From positions 1,736,001-1,800,000 of the forward strand of contig JAKZHN010000004.1 in the NCBI GenBank assembly GCA_037179335.1: a stretch of 64,000 nucleotides of DNA, written 5' to 3'. Origin of the DNA: Cyclaneusma minus (lineage: Eukaryota; Ascomycota; Leotiomycetes; Marthamycetales; Marthamycetaceae). The notes under the pieces are model-generated. The model did not search any database. It was given only the letters and a program-made list of their open reading frames with translations, and had not been told where the DNA came from. Each line of letters begins with the position of its first letter. The stretch's first letter is position 1. A program made the position numbers and the translations under genes. This document shows positions 10,552 through 23,134 of the stretch, piece by piece.

Positions 10552-12692
10552 CTAGGAACCGGCACCAACAGCATTCATGCTTCGCTGAAAAACAGGCGCT
10601 TTATCAGGACTGCCGTGGAAAGCCAGCGGCGAGCCAGCACGAGCGGGCGAAGCATTGCCGTCATTCTGGGCAGTCTCGCCGTTGGTCTTCGCATCCTTGG
10701 CAGCGCCATTGGGCAGCATATCCAAGATATTTCGCTTCGCCTTGCCCATGTCTCGCTGCACTGGTGCAACTGGCTTGGCGCCGCGAGGTGTTAGGTTCAG
10801 CTTGATGGTGATGTTCTTCTTCTCGTGCTCGGGCGTGGGGACGCGGGTGGGGAGCTTCACGATTAGGCTTTTGCGGGAGTCGTCGTCGTCTTCGTCTGTG
10901 TCCATGGCCGAGTCATCGCTGGCTTCTTCATCGCCATCACTGGCGACGGGTACGTCGTCTTCGTCGTCGTCGTCGCCGTAGTCCTGCTCACTGGCGTCTT
11001 CTTCGTCGTCCGTGGAGTCGACGGAGTTGTAGCCTTCGATGTGGCTCGCGGCTTTCCTGGGTCTGCCCCGGCCCCGTCCGGTGGCAGCTGCTGCTCGAGT
11101 AGGTCGGCCGGTGGTGGGCTGTTCCTCGTCTTCATATTCATCTTCATCGGCGCCACCGGAGTGGCTACTTGCTGCTGTGCGCGAGCCGCTTAAGGTGGTT
11201 TCTCCGTAGGCACCGCCTTGGCGGGGCTTTACTTGGCGACCACTCATCGTGACGGTAGGGCCAGCCGGCTCAGCAGGGGTATTACGTCCACGAGTATTGC
11301 GAGCGGAGGTTCGAGTGGAAGTCTCAGACTCATAATCGTCGTCATCGTCGGAGAAAGTGTACTTAATGCGCTTGCCGCGAGTGCGACCTTCGTAAGACGA
11401 GAAACCCTCGGCGGGACGTTTGAACTGTTGCTTGCGTGCCAGTCGGTATTCGCGGCGCTGGCGCTTCTGTCCTTGATATTAGCATGGCCAATTATCATCG
11501 CTCAATTAGAATAAAACATACCACTTCAGTGGCTTCGAATCTCGGCACAGCCAGTAGGATCTTGCCAGCCAGGACTCGCGCCTTCTGACCAGCATCCTTG
11601 TTCAGCAACTTCTCGGCCAAGGCCCTCAATTCCTCAATAGTTCCTGCTACGCTTTGCCAGGTTCGGTTGAGTTTGGCGGGGTTGGATTCTCTGTACACGC
11701 GGAAGCTGGTGTCGTCGAGTCTGCGAAAGTCAGTAAGCGAAGCAAACATCATGCACCGAAGCACATACCCTTCAATCAAGTAATAAGTGCGCTTGTCACT
11801 GTCGAAGCCCCAGGGTTGTACGGAAAGCGGCTGATTCTTGTCGTCTGTATGCCTGCTTTGCTTGTAAGATCGATTGATGATGTCCCTGATCGCAGTCGAG
11901 GACGAGAGTGACCAGATGATAAGGGTTTTGAGTAGGGTAAGCTGCGTACGCCAAATCGTTAGCTCTCCACCGAATTCAGGTAGAGGCAGAGTGGCATACT
12001 CTTTGGGCTGGGTTCATAGAGGCAAAAGTCTGGCCGTCGCGGAGTGGGTTGAAATTGTTCCAGTCCTTCGGCCATTGCGTCTTATGCGACGAGATGGCGT
12101 CCTCAAGTGCGCGCTGGTAGTGACCACTCCTAATCGCAAAAGCCATTAGCAAACGTCTCTTGGAAGATGCGCCGACCGATCTCGAGGTATGAGAGCTGGC
12201 GCAAAGGAATGGCGTATCGTACTTCACATCCTGCTTGCGATTAAGCAGCAGACCAAGCAGTGCACACAGCAGACTCTCAGCGATCTCTCCAGGAATAGTG
12301 TCGACAACGCCGCGCTCGATCTCTTGGGGACCGAAATTGGGGAATTTGCCGGGGAAGGCCTCGTTGAAGCGCGAGCGGAACATGACGATGAACTGTAGAC
12401 AGTGAAGTTAGCGCGAGTACTCGTAGCAGCGTGTATCCACGCGTCTTTTCGCATCTCGACGCGATGCAGGACCAGCAGAACTCACTGCAATGTCTGGGTT
12501 GTCTGCCAGGACGTATTCGTGCTCTGGAGAAGGCGTTCGCTTCCTCGCAGGGGGCTCTTTGACGGCGGGAGCGGGCATCTTGGTGGTGGTGGTCTTGGGA
12601 AAGTATTTCTGGATGCCCTTTTTCTTGGGAGCTTGGAGGCGCTCGTCATCGGAGTGCACCGAGGACAGCTCGGAGGATTCGTCGGACGACAT
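10552..12692 (-). CDS. WHIM/DDT-type chromatin remodelling subunit
   Basis: Predicted 597-residue nuclear protein. Six exons: 12692-12486, 12392-12223, 12129-12000, 11941-11769, 11720-11522 and 11466-10552. Introns are 93, 93, 58, 48 and 55 nt. The N terminus has a PIP-box-like GIQKYFPK (about residues 26-33). Residues 70-150 (FIVMFRSRF.. ESLLCALLGLLLNRK) resemble a DDT-like module. LLKTLIIWSLSSS (about 172-184) and QPWG....YYLIEG (about 212-227) followed by LDDTSFRVYRESNPAK match the WHIM region of ISWI-associated proteins (Rsf1/Ioc3-like). A basic REYRLARK stretch follows. The C-terminal half is disordered, with long Asp/Glu tracts and an AT-hook-like RGRGRPRK. The family suggests nucleosome spacing, but the exact complex cannot be told from sequence. 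Confidence 0.85.
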
Positions 12693-14913
12693 GGTTGCCG
12701 CGTTGTTGTGGGAGGAAGGCGCGGTCTATTTTGTGCGGGTGTGGTGGTGGAAGAGAGATGAGGTCAAGAGCAGCGGTGCGCGACTAGGAATTAATCTGGG
12801 GTCGGCAAGCGCAGCGACTTTGAACCGCCTCAGTACGCTTGGGCCATAAGCGCGCTTTATTACTGAGGTTCACTGGCAAGTTCACCATGCTTCGGGAATT
12901 CTGAGCTGTTTCAAAGGATAGAATAAGCTAGCTAAGTCCCGTCCTTGCCCTTGAGATATCGAGGGCCGATCTGCCCTTGGCTACGCCCAGCACTATCACG
13001 TCCCCCAAGTCCATGCCAATCCTGACTGCTGTCCAGCCTTTCACTGTCGCCCAGAACTGTAGCTCTCGGAGATCATAGCTCTTCTTCGCCTTTCGCGAGG
13101 CGTGTCTTCCCAAAGCCATGGCGAGGGCCGCAATGCCGCATTCTTCGCGATCTTCCCCTCCGCACCGCATCATCCGCCGCACATCTCCACCATTCGTCCG
13201 CCCTTCACCTTCTCGGTGCTTGTAAGACCTTCGTAGTCGCTGGAACAATCCCGACAGCATCACCCCTTACCGCTGTTTTCGCATGACCGGCGCATGGGAA
13301 TATTTCCCCAGTGCGAGACGAGAACAGCGGCAAATCGGGAGGGGTTTCGGCGGGACACAGCGGTTTCCCATGGTGGCCGAGGAATAAATCGATCCATCCC
13401 CACTACTATTCATCGCTCCGCCGGCCGGCCTTCGGTCCAGCACAGTGCAGAGGAGATGACTTGGCACCGGCACAGCTTTTGGAACATCACAGCCATTCCG
13501 AGTGTTCGCCCTCGCAAAATGATCGCACAACAAGAGGGCCACGTTGCGGAATTTTGGCGTCTGGACAGCATAGGTAGAAGCCCCGCGATCACAGCCCGAC
13601 CAAGTAAGAGTTGTCTGTTTTAGAGAATTGTAGGTTCAACTAACGCGCGAATAACCGCGCTTGATGTCAAGAAATATATCATTGACGGGGAAGAGGACTG
13701 GGAACAGTTTTTCTAGGCTCCCTGAGGATGCGAGATCAAATAATGAGATGAACGCTCAAGTCAGACAGCAACACACGCACTTGCGCGCACGTCTCTCACC
13801 TCGCATGCGGCCATGGAAATGCCGGACTGGAGCGCAAAACTTGAGGATTCAACACGACGGCACAAAGTGATGAACTTGATGAAATCGCGTCACTCACAAG
13901 AGTCGCTGGGGGTCATCACGGGCACTTGGCCGCGATCGCGCGATGAAAGGATTAAGAGCGAAGCGCCATTCAAGTCAATGTATTGTAAGTAGATATCTCT
14001 GCGACCATCGGTATCGACAGCTGTGAAGAGAACAAGAAGTTCGTGGTGGACTGGTGATGCGGCTGGCGAGGAAAGAGAGATGGTGCGATGTTCGCGATTG
14101 CCGTTATGTGATCAGACGTTGGCCTTCGCTTCTGCCTAAAACCCCAGGCACGTGACGCGCCAAGGCCTCGGCTTTAAGTGAACTTCAGTGACAAGGAGCG
14201 CGTCGCGCGATTCCTGGACATCAACTCTCACTGCTTGCAATGATCCAACTATCTGCCAAAACTTCAACGAGTTCGACTTTATCCCACTATTTGAGCAATC
14301 TCGAATGCTCTGGACTATTTCTACTCTTTGACAAGCTGGAATACCCGCAATAACCTCGAGTATCTTCAACACTCTCAGGACATTGTAGGCATTTGATGAC
14401 TCCGCGACTTCGAACATATCTGTACTTTGGAAAGATCTTGATATCTAGAATACTTCCGACCGTTTGAAGCCTCCCATCTTCTGCATCCGGGCTATTCATT
14501 CCTCGTATTCGAGTCCAACCAGTTTCCCAGTCCTTGTACAGCCTCAGCGGGGCTCGGAACTCGCATTGACGTTCAGCCCCCAGCGGCTACTAGGTCGTTG
14601 AGTTCTCAACAACTTGTGCAACCCCAAGTCCCCAATTCGAGAAGCTTCCAGACAGTGATGAATCCTTCACAGATCCTTTGCATCTCAAGAAGTTCCCAGT
14701 TTGAGTCAACTTGACGGTCCAAGTTGCAAGGCTGTGATCTTGTCATACTTGATCTCCGTTTCTTATATAAGCTTCCACACATCCCCATGTTCTCAAGTCC
14801 TAACACTCATTCTTCCGTACTTTCTCCAACTTCTGTCCCACATTTTGAAGTGCTGGTACTGTTTCTTGAACCATTCCATACTCAGTATCTTATACCTCCC
14901 GAGCAACAAAGTC
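12693..14913. other. Intergenic, 2.2 kb
   Basis: The left end should contain the promoter of the WHIM gene and the right end the leader of the GFA-domain gene. A 111-codon frame on the minus strand (13263-12928) and others near 13.3-13.6 kb lack domains, intron support or good start context, so I do not call them genes. Confidence 0.35.
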
Positions 14914-15769
14914 ATGGCATCTTCCAACCCCTCAACTGCATCACAAGACACAATAGCCTCCTCTTCAGATGCGAATCCTGAGACTTTTCTCACCGGGTCA
15001 TGTCTTTGCAAGGGCGTGAGATACACCGTCACAAGCCCACCAGCTCTTTCGCTGCTATGCCACTGTATGAACTGCAAGAAAGTGAGCGGGAGCGACTTCG
15101 CCCATAACCTGCGGCTGCGCAAAGAGGTACGAGTGTCTTTGTTTTATTTTCGTCCAGCTTGGGAGCTCTCACAGAACCAGAAGACCACATTTCTATCTCT
15201 ATTTCTTCGAGTGAATCACACGTATGAAAGATTTGGCTTGTCCTGGACTTCATCAGGTCTCCTTTGCGAGATAGCATTATTTCTTCTCTCTCAACTTGTT
15301 CTCGACCGTCATGCACCCCTTACTTTCCCACATAACCCTGCCCCTATCCCTCTAATCTTTCACATCCATCACCCTAAATACAACCCCCCCCCAAACATCC
15401 CTCCCCAGGCCCGCCTCACTAAGTACCCTCCAGCATTTCCACATCCCCCCCATTTCCGTCCCCTTCCTCTTTACCTACAACGACACATCCGCCGCCAGCG
15501 GCGCCACCGACATCTACCGCCACTTCTGCGGCAACTGCGGCTCGCCCATCTACGTCACCAAAGCCGCCTATCCCGACGTACTAGCTTTCTCCGCCGGAAC
15601 TTTGGACGACAATCAAGATATAGGCGATTTGAAACCCAGTATTGAGTTCTTCTGTGAGAAGAAGGGCTGGATGAAGGATGTGGGGTTGGCGGAGACGAGG
15701 TTGGTGGGCATGGGCGATATGCCGTTGACTAGTAGGAGTGATGGGGGGATTGGGGAGGGGAAGAATTGA
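14914..15769 (+). CDS. GFA-domain (glutathione-dependent formaldehyde-activating type) protein
   Basis: Predicted 182-residue zinc protein. Exons are 14914-15126 and 15434-15769. The intron of about 307 nt (GTACGA..CCAG) is unusually long for this window and may contain a second cryptic intron. Exon 1 ends LRLRKE and exon 2 starts HFHIPP, which restores the family continuity. The zinc ligands of the GFA/CENP-V fold are present: C30 and C32 (GSCLCKG), C49, C51 and C54 (CHCMNC), and C103 and C106 (CGNCGS). GFA proteins bind glutathione adducts or act on small substrates; the true substrate here is unknown. An upstream in-frame ATG at 14701 exists, but the 14914 start (MASSNPSTAS) gives the usual family length. 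Confidence 0.85.
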
Positions 15770-17590
15770 TGGAGAAGAGGCGGGGGGGATGCTTTCAAAG
15801 CGCGGACTTAGGGATGAGTATCTGTTGTCAGGTTCAGGAAAAGAAGGGGAGGATGGAATGAGCAGGCTTCTTCTTTTTGTGTGTGTGGTTGTTCTCGAGG
15901 TATGTATGCAGTAGCTATGCTTCCTCGATAAATAATCCTCCTTACGGTTGTTATTAGCAGGCTAGGACGATGGTGGCATAACTGCCAGGTATCAAACACG
16001 GGACAGAAGAAGAATCACACTGATTAGTTCATTAGAACGACGAAAAAATATCGCAAGTGATCTCGAACATCCTAAGTAATTTGGAGCATTCCAGGGAATT
16101 GAAAATATTCCGAGTGACTGAGAATATTATAACCCACTAATCTCAGCCCGTATTCAGACTTTCAGACTTTTTTCATGGCACTGTAGCTTCATGGGCATGG
16201 GTTGTCTCCATGGACTTGGGTAACATACTAGGGCTCACGAAGCTATATCTCAGAATAGGTTGGTATACAAAGTGACTCTACAGGCCCAGCTAAAACCCAA
16301 TATGCCCCAAATTCATGTAACCCAAGTCTTGTGTTACGAGACAACACGTAGGTCTATCCCCATTCCTAGGGCAAATTCTTCAAACTGGGTCTACTGCCAC
16401 TCCACTTGCCCAAGGAAATGGAAGGCGAGCATCCCTCCCGGAACTATCATGTGTCTTAATGGCCCATTTACCGCCTTGCGGAGTCAGTTCTGGATTGTAT
16501 GCTCAAGGATGACCCTCACGGGCTGTACTTCAGAGGGCGAGATCTCGCAAACAGAGAACATCAAAACATTGCGCAATGGCAAAGAATTTCGTAGAAAGCT
16601 CTTGGAAAGCGGTTGATTGAAAGAAGCTGGTTGCGCAAGAACTTCAGCTGGTTATCGAGACTTTCAGATGCTATGCAAAGATGAGATGTTGGAGACACGC
16701 GACTGGCGCTTCACTTCTTGAATCATTCCCACTTCTCACTCTTTGCTTTGGTTTGCCAAATCATAAATGGCTTTGCTGAGCATCGTAAGCCTCGTTCGAT
16801 AGAGCCTCCCTCCTCCGACCGCCAGGGTCCATCGGAGTGAGAGAAGTGCTTCAAAGAGTCGCATTCAGGGGTTCGAGCTCTAAGAGCGCCCATCATGGTT
16901 CTTTTGCATTCATCCAGGAAATCTACCTTGGACCTCGTGCTGAAGTTCTTTTCGGCTCCGAATGATGCTTTAATGGATATACAGGTTCCATTGACAACTT
17001 AGAAGCTTGTAGTACGAGATTGGTTCTCAAGATACTTGCTTGAGCGGCTTTCGGATTGAGGTTATCTGACTTCAAGAAGCCGGATCAGATACCTTTGACA
17101 GCTGTATGCTATATAGGAACAGCTCATCAGCTATATTAGCTTAATTAATTCGCTTGGAAGCTCCAACATTCATACTTATTGCAAATAGGTCCGCCAAAAT
17201 CCGGACATGTCCATGTTTCCTCTGTTGATTCCCCGAGAAGTTTCAACTTTCCGACCTGTCTTAGCGCTAAAATTTGCCGATTTTTCTCATCGGCAGCTGT
17301 TTTCTCGCGCCGCTATCTTGTAGCTAGCGCTTGTTTTACATGCACGCAGTAGCATCGCGCACCAGATCCAAGTGCGGTCTTCCATGTTCTGATCATACCA
17401 CGCCCAACTCCTGCGCACAAGTCCGCGAGAGCTGGGTCAGAGATTCTCTTCACTCTCTGACATTCAAGTCGCCCAACGCCTGCAGTTTCGCGCCATCCAA
17501 GCTGCCTCGAGACTTCCTCGTTCTGAGGCCACCCGCATACAAGGTCGTTTCGACAATAGCTGCTTCTCAAGCAGTGACTGGAGTGCCACC
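15770..17590. other. Intergenic, 1.8 kb
   Basis: No supported gene. It includes the 19-bp repeat array at about 16066-16140. The last few hundred bases should hold the promoter of the gene starting at 17591. A 118-codon frame at 16260-16616 has no recognisable feature. Confidence 0.35.
16066..16140. repeat. Degenerate 19-bp tandem repeat, array 1
   Basis: About four imperfect units with period 19, best seen as AATATTCCGAGTGACTGAG and GAGCATTCCAGGGAATTGA. The unit shares the consensus TATTCC-N-AGTNACTG with arrays at 27681-27786 and 38302-38333. Confidence 0.5.
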
Positions 17591-19720
17591 ATGGCTTCAG
17601 ACGACACCGGTATATTTCCAACATTCCTGCATCGGCGCAACGCTTCTTAAGCTGACATGATCCTTTCTCTGCTAGACTCACCCGATGCTACACCGGTACC
17701 TCAACCGTCACCGAATCCCGATGTCGAGAGCGATGTACCACGCGACGATTATGCTGTCACGATCGACATGTTTCTTTCAAAAAAGACAATAAAGCATTCC
17801 AATCCCGAGCTGAAATTACATGCTGGCAAACTCCTCTGGGAAGAATCAGCGAGTCAATTGCGCATTGTTCTGCGCGACCTTGAAGAGATGAAAATCAAGT
17901 TTCCGGATCTTGCGCATATTGTGTACGAAGATGGCAACGAAAGATTTGTCTTTACGTACTGGACCGCTCAGTCGGACCCAGTCACGCGCAATAGCGCAAC
18001 TTACGAGAATAAGGCCGGAGACACTGAAGAATTCATTGTCAGTCTTGCCGCCGGCCCTGATCCCAACCATGGGGATCTACGCAACAGATTACATGAAGAC
18101 TTGTACAAGCTCGTGGAGAAGTACGATCCATTTCTGAGAATGCGCGGCGAGCCCAAGTTCAAGGGCAACCCATTCAGGAGTAACGCTTTGGATGAAAAAG
18201 AGATGCAGATCAAGAACATCCTCTTTCCCCACAGGTTGCAACCAATACCACCGCCACCTAGGTCACAGCGACAGCGGCTAGATCTGTACACAGAACTGCA
18301 GAATCCAGAGAGCAAAGCTCTCAAGAAACCATGGCATGGAGGTTGGGGGCGCAGAGGCCCTCCCAAGGCACCCTCCAAACCTCGCCCCTCAGCATCATCT
18401 TCTGATCCTCTTCATCGAACGAACAGGGCGCCTCGCCAACCCCGCAAGCACAATCGAGGAAAATCCTCAACAGACCTTTCGATGCAGAATTATCCTAAGA
18501 AGCCACGCCGAGTTTCTGACACCGCCACAGGAGCGGATGAGACGACTTCTGCTATCGTCCCTAGTCATCCTACCTTGTTCTACAAGACCCGGAACGATGT
18601 TGTCCTTCCGGTCGCTGTTGGAGACATGGTCGTGCGATTTCGCGACCAACAGACCTTCACGCAGAAATACTCTTCTTATTTGGACAGATTCGATGGCCCA
18701 TGGAGAGTTCTGGAGATCGATTCAAAGGCTGATGGTCTCGACATTACAAGGCATCCACTCAAACCATCCGACGCATCTGGTCAACAAACATGGCCTGCTG
18801 GAATCGATTTCGACTATGATTGGTTCAATATGCTACAATCAAGAGTCAAGCTGAACTTCCCAGAAGGATCCAAAGTGAAGTCCGAATGGGTCCTTTTGGA
18901 CCAACTAGGACCGACATGCCAGGCCGCGAGCATTTTACCTGGCCAGGTCGTAGCAAACACTCCCATGGTCGCATCATCACGCCCTTATAGGGCCTTTTTG
19001 CATGCTGAAGATTCTGAGTCACTAGACTCATTGTTTGAAACCGACTCGAGCCAAGTTAGCGTGGACTTGAATGCGCCTCAGTCTCCCAGCCAATCATGCG
19101 ATAACGGTACCGAGGGAGAGTTGCGCTTCGTCCATATCCAGTGCAAGCCAGAGAATGTCTATATTGCTGTCCTGGAGAGCCAGGAGAAGTCATCCGACGG
19201 CTCCAAGAAGCGAATTGCCTCTCTCCGAGGCAAAAGATTGAGACGCCTTGTGGAGAAAGCGGTCCAACCGCTCGATGCAGTTCTTGATGGCGACGAAGAA
19301 GATCTCTGGGTTCGCTGCTACCGCAAATGGTCATCATTCGCGGCAAAGGACAGAAAGCATTTGGTAGTCGAGTATTTAGTGCACTGGGTCGATCTTCCTA
19401 ACGAGAATTACGAGTGGGTGGTCAGCAACAAGATTCAAGATGAATTTCTTCAGGAGTTTGCCAAGTTCGATATTGCACTTGGCAAGGATCCTTTGAAAAA
19501 CAAGCCTTTCAAACTGGAAAGAAAGATCTTCGGCATGCATGATTTCAGGGCGTTAGAAAAACTTCAGGGGGCTGAGCTGGAAGAGAACCGTGAGATAACC
19601 GAGAAGAAACAGAAGGATGGAGAGGAGGAGAGGGATGGAGTGGAGGAGAAGTGGCAGGAGAATGGAGAGAGAGGAGACAACGCCGGAAAGCCACGATTGC
19701 CCTCGCCACACGACGAATGA
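17591..19720 (+). CDS. Uncharacterised protein, paralog A of a two-gene family
   Basis: Predicted 687-residue protein. I do not recognise the family. Exons are 17591-17609 and 17676-19720, with a 66-nt intron (GTATAT..GCTGAC..CTAG). The start is at the ideal CCACCATGG; the ATG at 17657 lies inside the intron. It is clearly homologous to the gene at 31008. Shared blocks are an N-terminal domain (about residues 30-155), LFYKT (307-311), VGDMVVR (321-327), FDGPWRV (345-351), SLRGKRLRR (522-530) and LERKIF (620-625). The segment 320-355 resembles the GPY/F module of retroviral-type integrases. EYLVHWVDLPNENYEW (572-587) resembles a chromodomain core; both are by-eye suggestions. Residues 195-300 are a basic, proline-rich disordered linker, and the C terminus is a charged Glu/Lys tail. 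A nuclear location is plausible. Confidence 0.8.
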
Positions 19721-20249
19721 GGGGCTCACGGGGAGGATGAAGGCTCGTGGTTGACAGATCACGATGGTTATGTCTCCGGAATGACGTTGCTCTTCTTGTT
19801 TGCAGTTGTTTCCGCAGCTACATCTTCCGAGAAACTTCTTCAACGGTTCAAGTTTTGATTCCAATTCCTGCGCACAACGCATCCGAAGTCCATCGTTCCC
19901 CGCCATTTTCTCATCCAAGGGTGGATCTGTACAACACAAGGATCATCGAGCTGTCTGTGAGACTCCAGTCTCTTGAATTGATACTGTCAATATGGAGGTG
20001 TTGAAGTATGAAGATGGCTTCTAGTTTGTGGAGCAGTTATGCTGAACCAATTAGAAGAACGCCCCAAGCGTTCTAGTATAGCTGATCCTATAATAAAGAC
20101 TCGTTACCAAAGAGATCATGATGCTCTTAATCATTCTAGTAGAAGCAGAGAAGTCAACAAAAGGGCGAAAATTCACAAGGACAGAAACAGGAAAGCAGGG
20201 AAAACAGGCACGTGGCAAAACAAAGTGTAAAAACTGTGCCGAAAAGAAT
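19721..20249. other. Intergenic
   Basis: Downstream region of paralog A. I see no gene or repeat here before the LTR-like fragment. Confidence 0.3.
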
Positions 20250-20428
20250 TGTTGCAACTACTCCGAGCTCAAGGGTTTTGCGGACCGCTAACGGTCCGAA
20301 GCCCCCCTGGCCCCTGGCCTTAGGCTCCCCTGCAGGAAGAGCTCTTTACCCCCTTCTCCCCTTCTAGAATAAATCATCCGTCTTGCTACCACTTTTATTA
20401 CTTGGTTGTACAATCCGTCATTCACACA
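20250..20428 (+). repeat. LTR-like fragment, copy 1
   Basis: Starts TGTTGCAACTACTCCGAGC and ends near CATTCACACA, about 179 bases, with an internal AATAAA at about 20370. Start, middle (GGCTCCCCTGCAGG) and end resemble the inverted copy at 29675-29873. The TG..CA ends and length suit a solo LTR of a copia-like element, but no target-site duplication was found and no internal element is present. Confidence 0.4.
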
Positions 20429-20439
20429 CCACAGTCAAT

Positions 20440-20637
20440 CAAAAAGTGCCAGAAAAAGACGTGCCAAAAAAAAAGGCAAAAAAAAGCAAAAAAGATAAAA
20501 AACAATTCGTGTCGAACCCACACTCTGGGGGTAGATGGTGGCATGTCTATGGTGGCATGTCTAGCGACGACTTGTAGACGAATCTAGCGACGGTTTTCAA
20601 CGACATGCGGCGTGCCAACTAGGCCAGAAGGCCATTC
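20440..20637 (-). mobile_element. tRNA-derived SINE-like element, family 1 copy a
   Basis: Read on the minus strand: A-box TGGCCTAGTTGG (20626-20615), then CACGCCGCATGTCGTTGAAA, then B-box GTGGGTTCGACAC (about 20521-20509), followed by a T-rich tail with TTTTTTGC motifs. A 13-base segment (GGTGGCATGTCTA) is duplicated between the boxes, at about 20537-20563. It is strongly similar to the copy at 27315-27480. It lies directly beside the LTR-like fragment, making a small repeat cluster. Confidence 0.7.
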
Positions 20638-21631
20638 AACAGATGAAAGTCAGTTCGTATAATCTGTCTATAGGTGAACTCTCAGGCACTTTTCCAGCCC
20701 TTGCCTCTTACCTTGCGAAGATTCAACATCGAAGCACAAGCAAGCTCCTTGATACCGCTTTACAATTCCCCATGGAAGCTCTACCATGAACTCCTCGTCG
20801 TGTATCTGCGCTTTCCAAAGCTCGCAGGCCATATCACCCGTCTATGTACCACGCCCTTCCTCCATCCTCTCCACCACTATCCCTCGTAGACCTTGCAAAC
20901 TCCCCAACCGCAATGTATATCCCTTGACTTCAACGTAGTTTAAGAGCCATTCGACACCGCTGCGCTCAACAATCTCAGCAAGCCTCCAGCATCCTCGACC
21001 TCACCATCCCAAAAAGCCCATTTTCGACCTTCCCATCTCTCATGCCCCTGGCGCCGAAGTGCGCAATCATGCTCTATGCAAAAAAACAGACGCCACAGTG
21101 ACAAAGTCGTTCACTGTGTCAACACAGCCATGATCTCCACCTCCAAAAAGGAAACACTGCGAATGACGAAGTTGTCAACAGCGCGTCAGCATAACTTTGG
21201 GCCTCGCACCGAGAGAAGCAGCTCTGCGATATCAGCACCTATGGTACCCTGACTGGAGCTCCTCTGGGTGACCATCGACACCACCGCGCCGTGAGCAAGG
21301 TATATCTTCGCTCTGTGGAACCATGCGATTCAACTCCAATATTCCTGAAATTTGCGCCTGTGGACACAGTCTGCTGCCATTCTCAGTAGGCCGGTCTGCT
21401 CGTCCTATCATCAGAAGCTCAGTCAGGTCAGCGAATCGCTGCGCGGGCACATCGCCGTGTGAACAGTCACAAGTCCGTAAGATCCAAAAATCCGTGTCCG
21501 TCATCGAAAACATAGAATTGCAGTCTACGAATTCCCCCAAACGCCATACCCACACCAACACAAACCCATAACAACCTCCACCACCTCTCCACCCCCACCC
21601 ACCCCCTGCCCCTTTCCACACACCCCATAAT
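20638..21631. other. Intergenic with a possible decayed coding region
   Basis: The frame at 20674-20889 (+) reads LYHELLVVYLRFPKLAGHIT, reminiscent of fungal F-box/leucine-rich proteins. It stops after 71 codons and the following codon-like sequence is shifted and interrupted. I regard it as a possible pseudogene fragment only. The C-rich sequence near 21560-21620 is the RPA49 downstream region. Confidence 0.3.
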
Positions 21632-23134
21632 CTAAGTCCTTCGCGCAAACTTCATCCTCGGAAACTCCAACGGCAACTTCAACTTCGCAAACCTCTTCTG
21701 CGCCGCCAGCGCCTTGCTCAACTTCCCCGCCTCCCTCTGCTTCTGCGTCGCCGGATTCACCCTAGCCCCAACCTCCAAGAAATACTGTCCCAGCTCCTTA
21801 AGCTCCAGCTTCAACGCATTTTTCAGACTTGAAAAATCGAGCTCAAAGTCGTCCACTATCAGCGCCAAGGCGCAGATATGTGTGTAGAATAAATCCACAT
21901 GCCATTTCGACATCTCTCCCCTATCCGAAAACTTGCGTCTGATCGACTCAACGATGGCATCGCTGTAACCCGCCATAGCAAGACGCAGCGGCTCGGGACC
22001 CGGCAAGGCCCTGCCCGCACGTCTGGGTTTGCAGGCGTGGAAGAAATCAAGCATGGCATTGATGTAGCGCAAGACCCTCAGTTTCTGCGTATCACTGCGA
22101 CATTGCCAGATCCTGGTCGACACATATTCGTACTTAGTTCTGACTTCCTGTTTGGCCTTGACCTTCTCCTGCCAATCCTTGACCATGAGCAATTTCATGA
22201 CTTCGTCGCCGATCAGACTGCTGGGTGTGTAGACTTCTTGGACGGTGGAGGCGTTGTGGTTGTGCTTGGGACGGGGCTTGGCTTCGTTGGCGATGGCGTC
22301 CCGTTGCTCGCGCGTGGACATGGTGGCGGCGGTTTCGCCGATTGTGGAGAGCATGAGCTTGGTGGTGGAGTCGAGCTTGACGGGGGCGCTGTCGGCAGTT
22401 CGGGGGGCGGCAATGGCGTTTTCGGTTACTGCTGCGATGGCCTTCTTGGATTTCTTCGTTCCGAAGGCCTGGCCCAACTCTGTTCGAGCCTCGCGGTTGG
22501 TCTGGAGAGTGTGTTAGTAGAGTTCGGACTGAGATAGATGTGGCTGGCGGAAAGGAGGTGGGACGTACGGATTTGATGGTCTTGGCGACGTAGACTTCTG
22601 GGTCTGCTTGCTGAGATCTCACAACGCCCCTGACGGTCATCTTCCTTGCCTCCATAACTTGCAAGTCCCCAGTAACAGGATCGTAGACGCCGACATAGTG
22701 CTTGAGCAGACTATCGGTACCGCCAGCTTCTTCTTCACGGCCGGTGTAGTCGATGGTGGGATGCTCGTCGGAATGCAGGAGGAGTTCGTGTGTTGCGATC
22801 TCTCCGCTTCGTCCAGGACGTGCTGGCGCATTGCGGCGGCGTTTGATGAAAGGCTTCACAGAGATGTCGGAGGGAACAGAGAGACCCGGAGTCGATGCTT
22901 TGAGATTTTGTCAGCCTAGGTACAAAGATAGAAAGGATCGGAATCAAGTCCGACTCATGGTGAGAACATACCGACGACCGGTGCCAGCTCAGATCCATTC
23001 TCCAGCAAACTGACTTTGATGTTTGCAGCCGGTTTACGGGGCGCTGAGGATTCCGGAGCCTGCACGGCGGCTTTCTTGGACGGCCTCGAGGAGCCGTCCT
23101 TATCCCTCTTGCGCTTCTTCTGAGAATCGGCCAT
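21632..23134 (-). CDS. RPA49: RNA polymerase I subunit RPA49
   Basis: Predicted 453-residue nucleolar subunit of RNA polymerase I (A49). In the family, A49 dimerises with A34.5 and promotes rRNA initiation and elongation. Exons are 23134-22972, 22897-22569 and 22501-21632; introns are 74 and 67 nt. The first acceptor is AAAG at 22898, since the nearer TAG would put a stop in frame. The N terminus is Lys/Arg-rich (KKRKRDKDGSSRPSKK), a likely nuclear signal. SVKPFIKRRR and the LLLHSDEHPTIDYTGREEE segment belong to the dimerisation part. The C-terminal tandem winged-helix region spans about residues 240-440 (KLRVLRYINAMLDFFHACK). It ends in a basic MKFARRT. The length fits the family. Confidence 0.93.

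Noticed and set aside
12928..13263. 111-codon minus-strand frame as a gene
   Set aside because: No domain, weak start, no splice-supported extension, and base composition like the surrounding intergenic DNA.
14701..14913. Earlier ATG for the GFA-domain protein
   Set aside because: The added 71 residues are unlike the family and the downstream ATG gives the normal length and N terminus.
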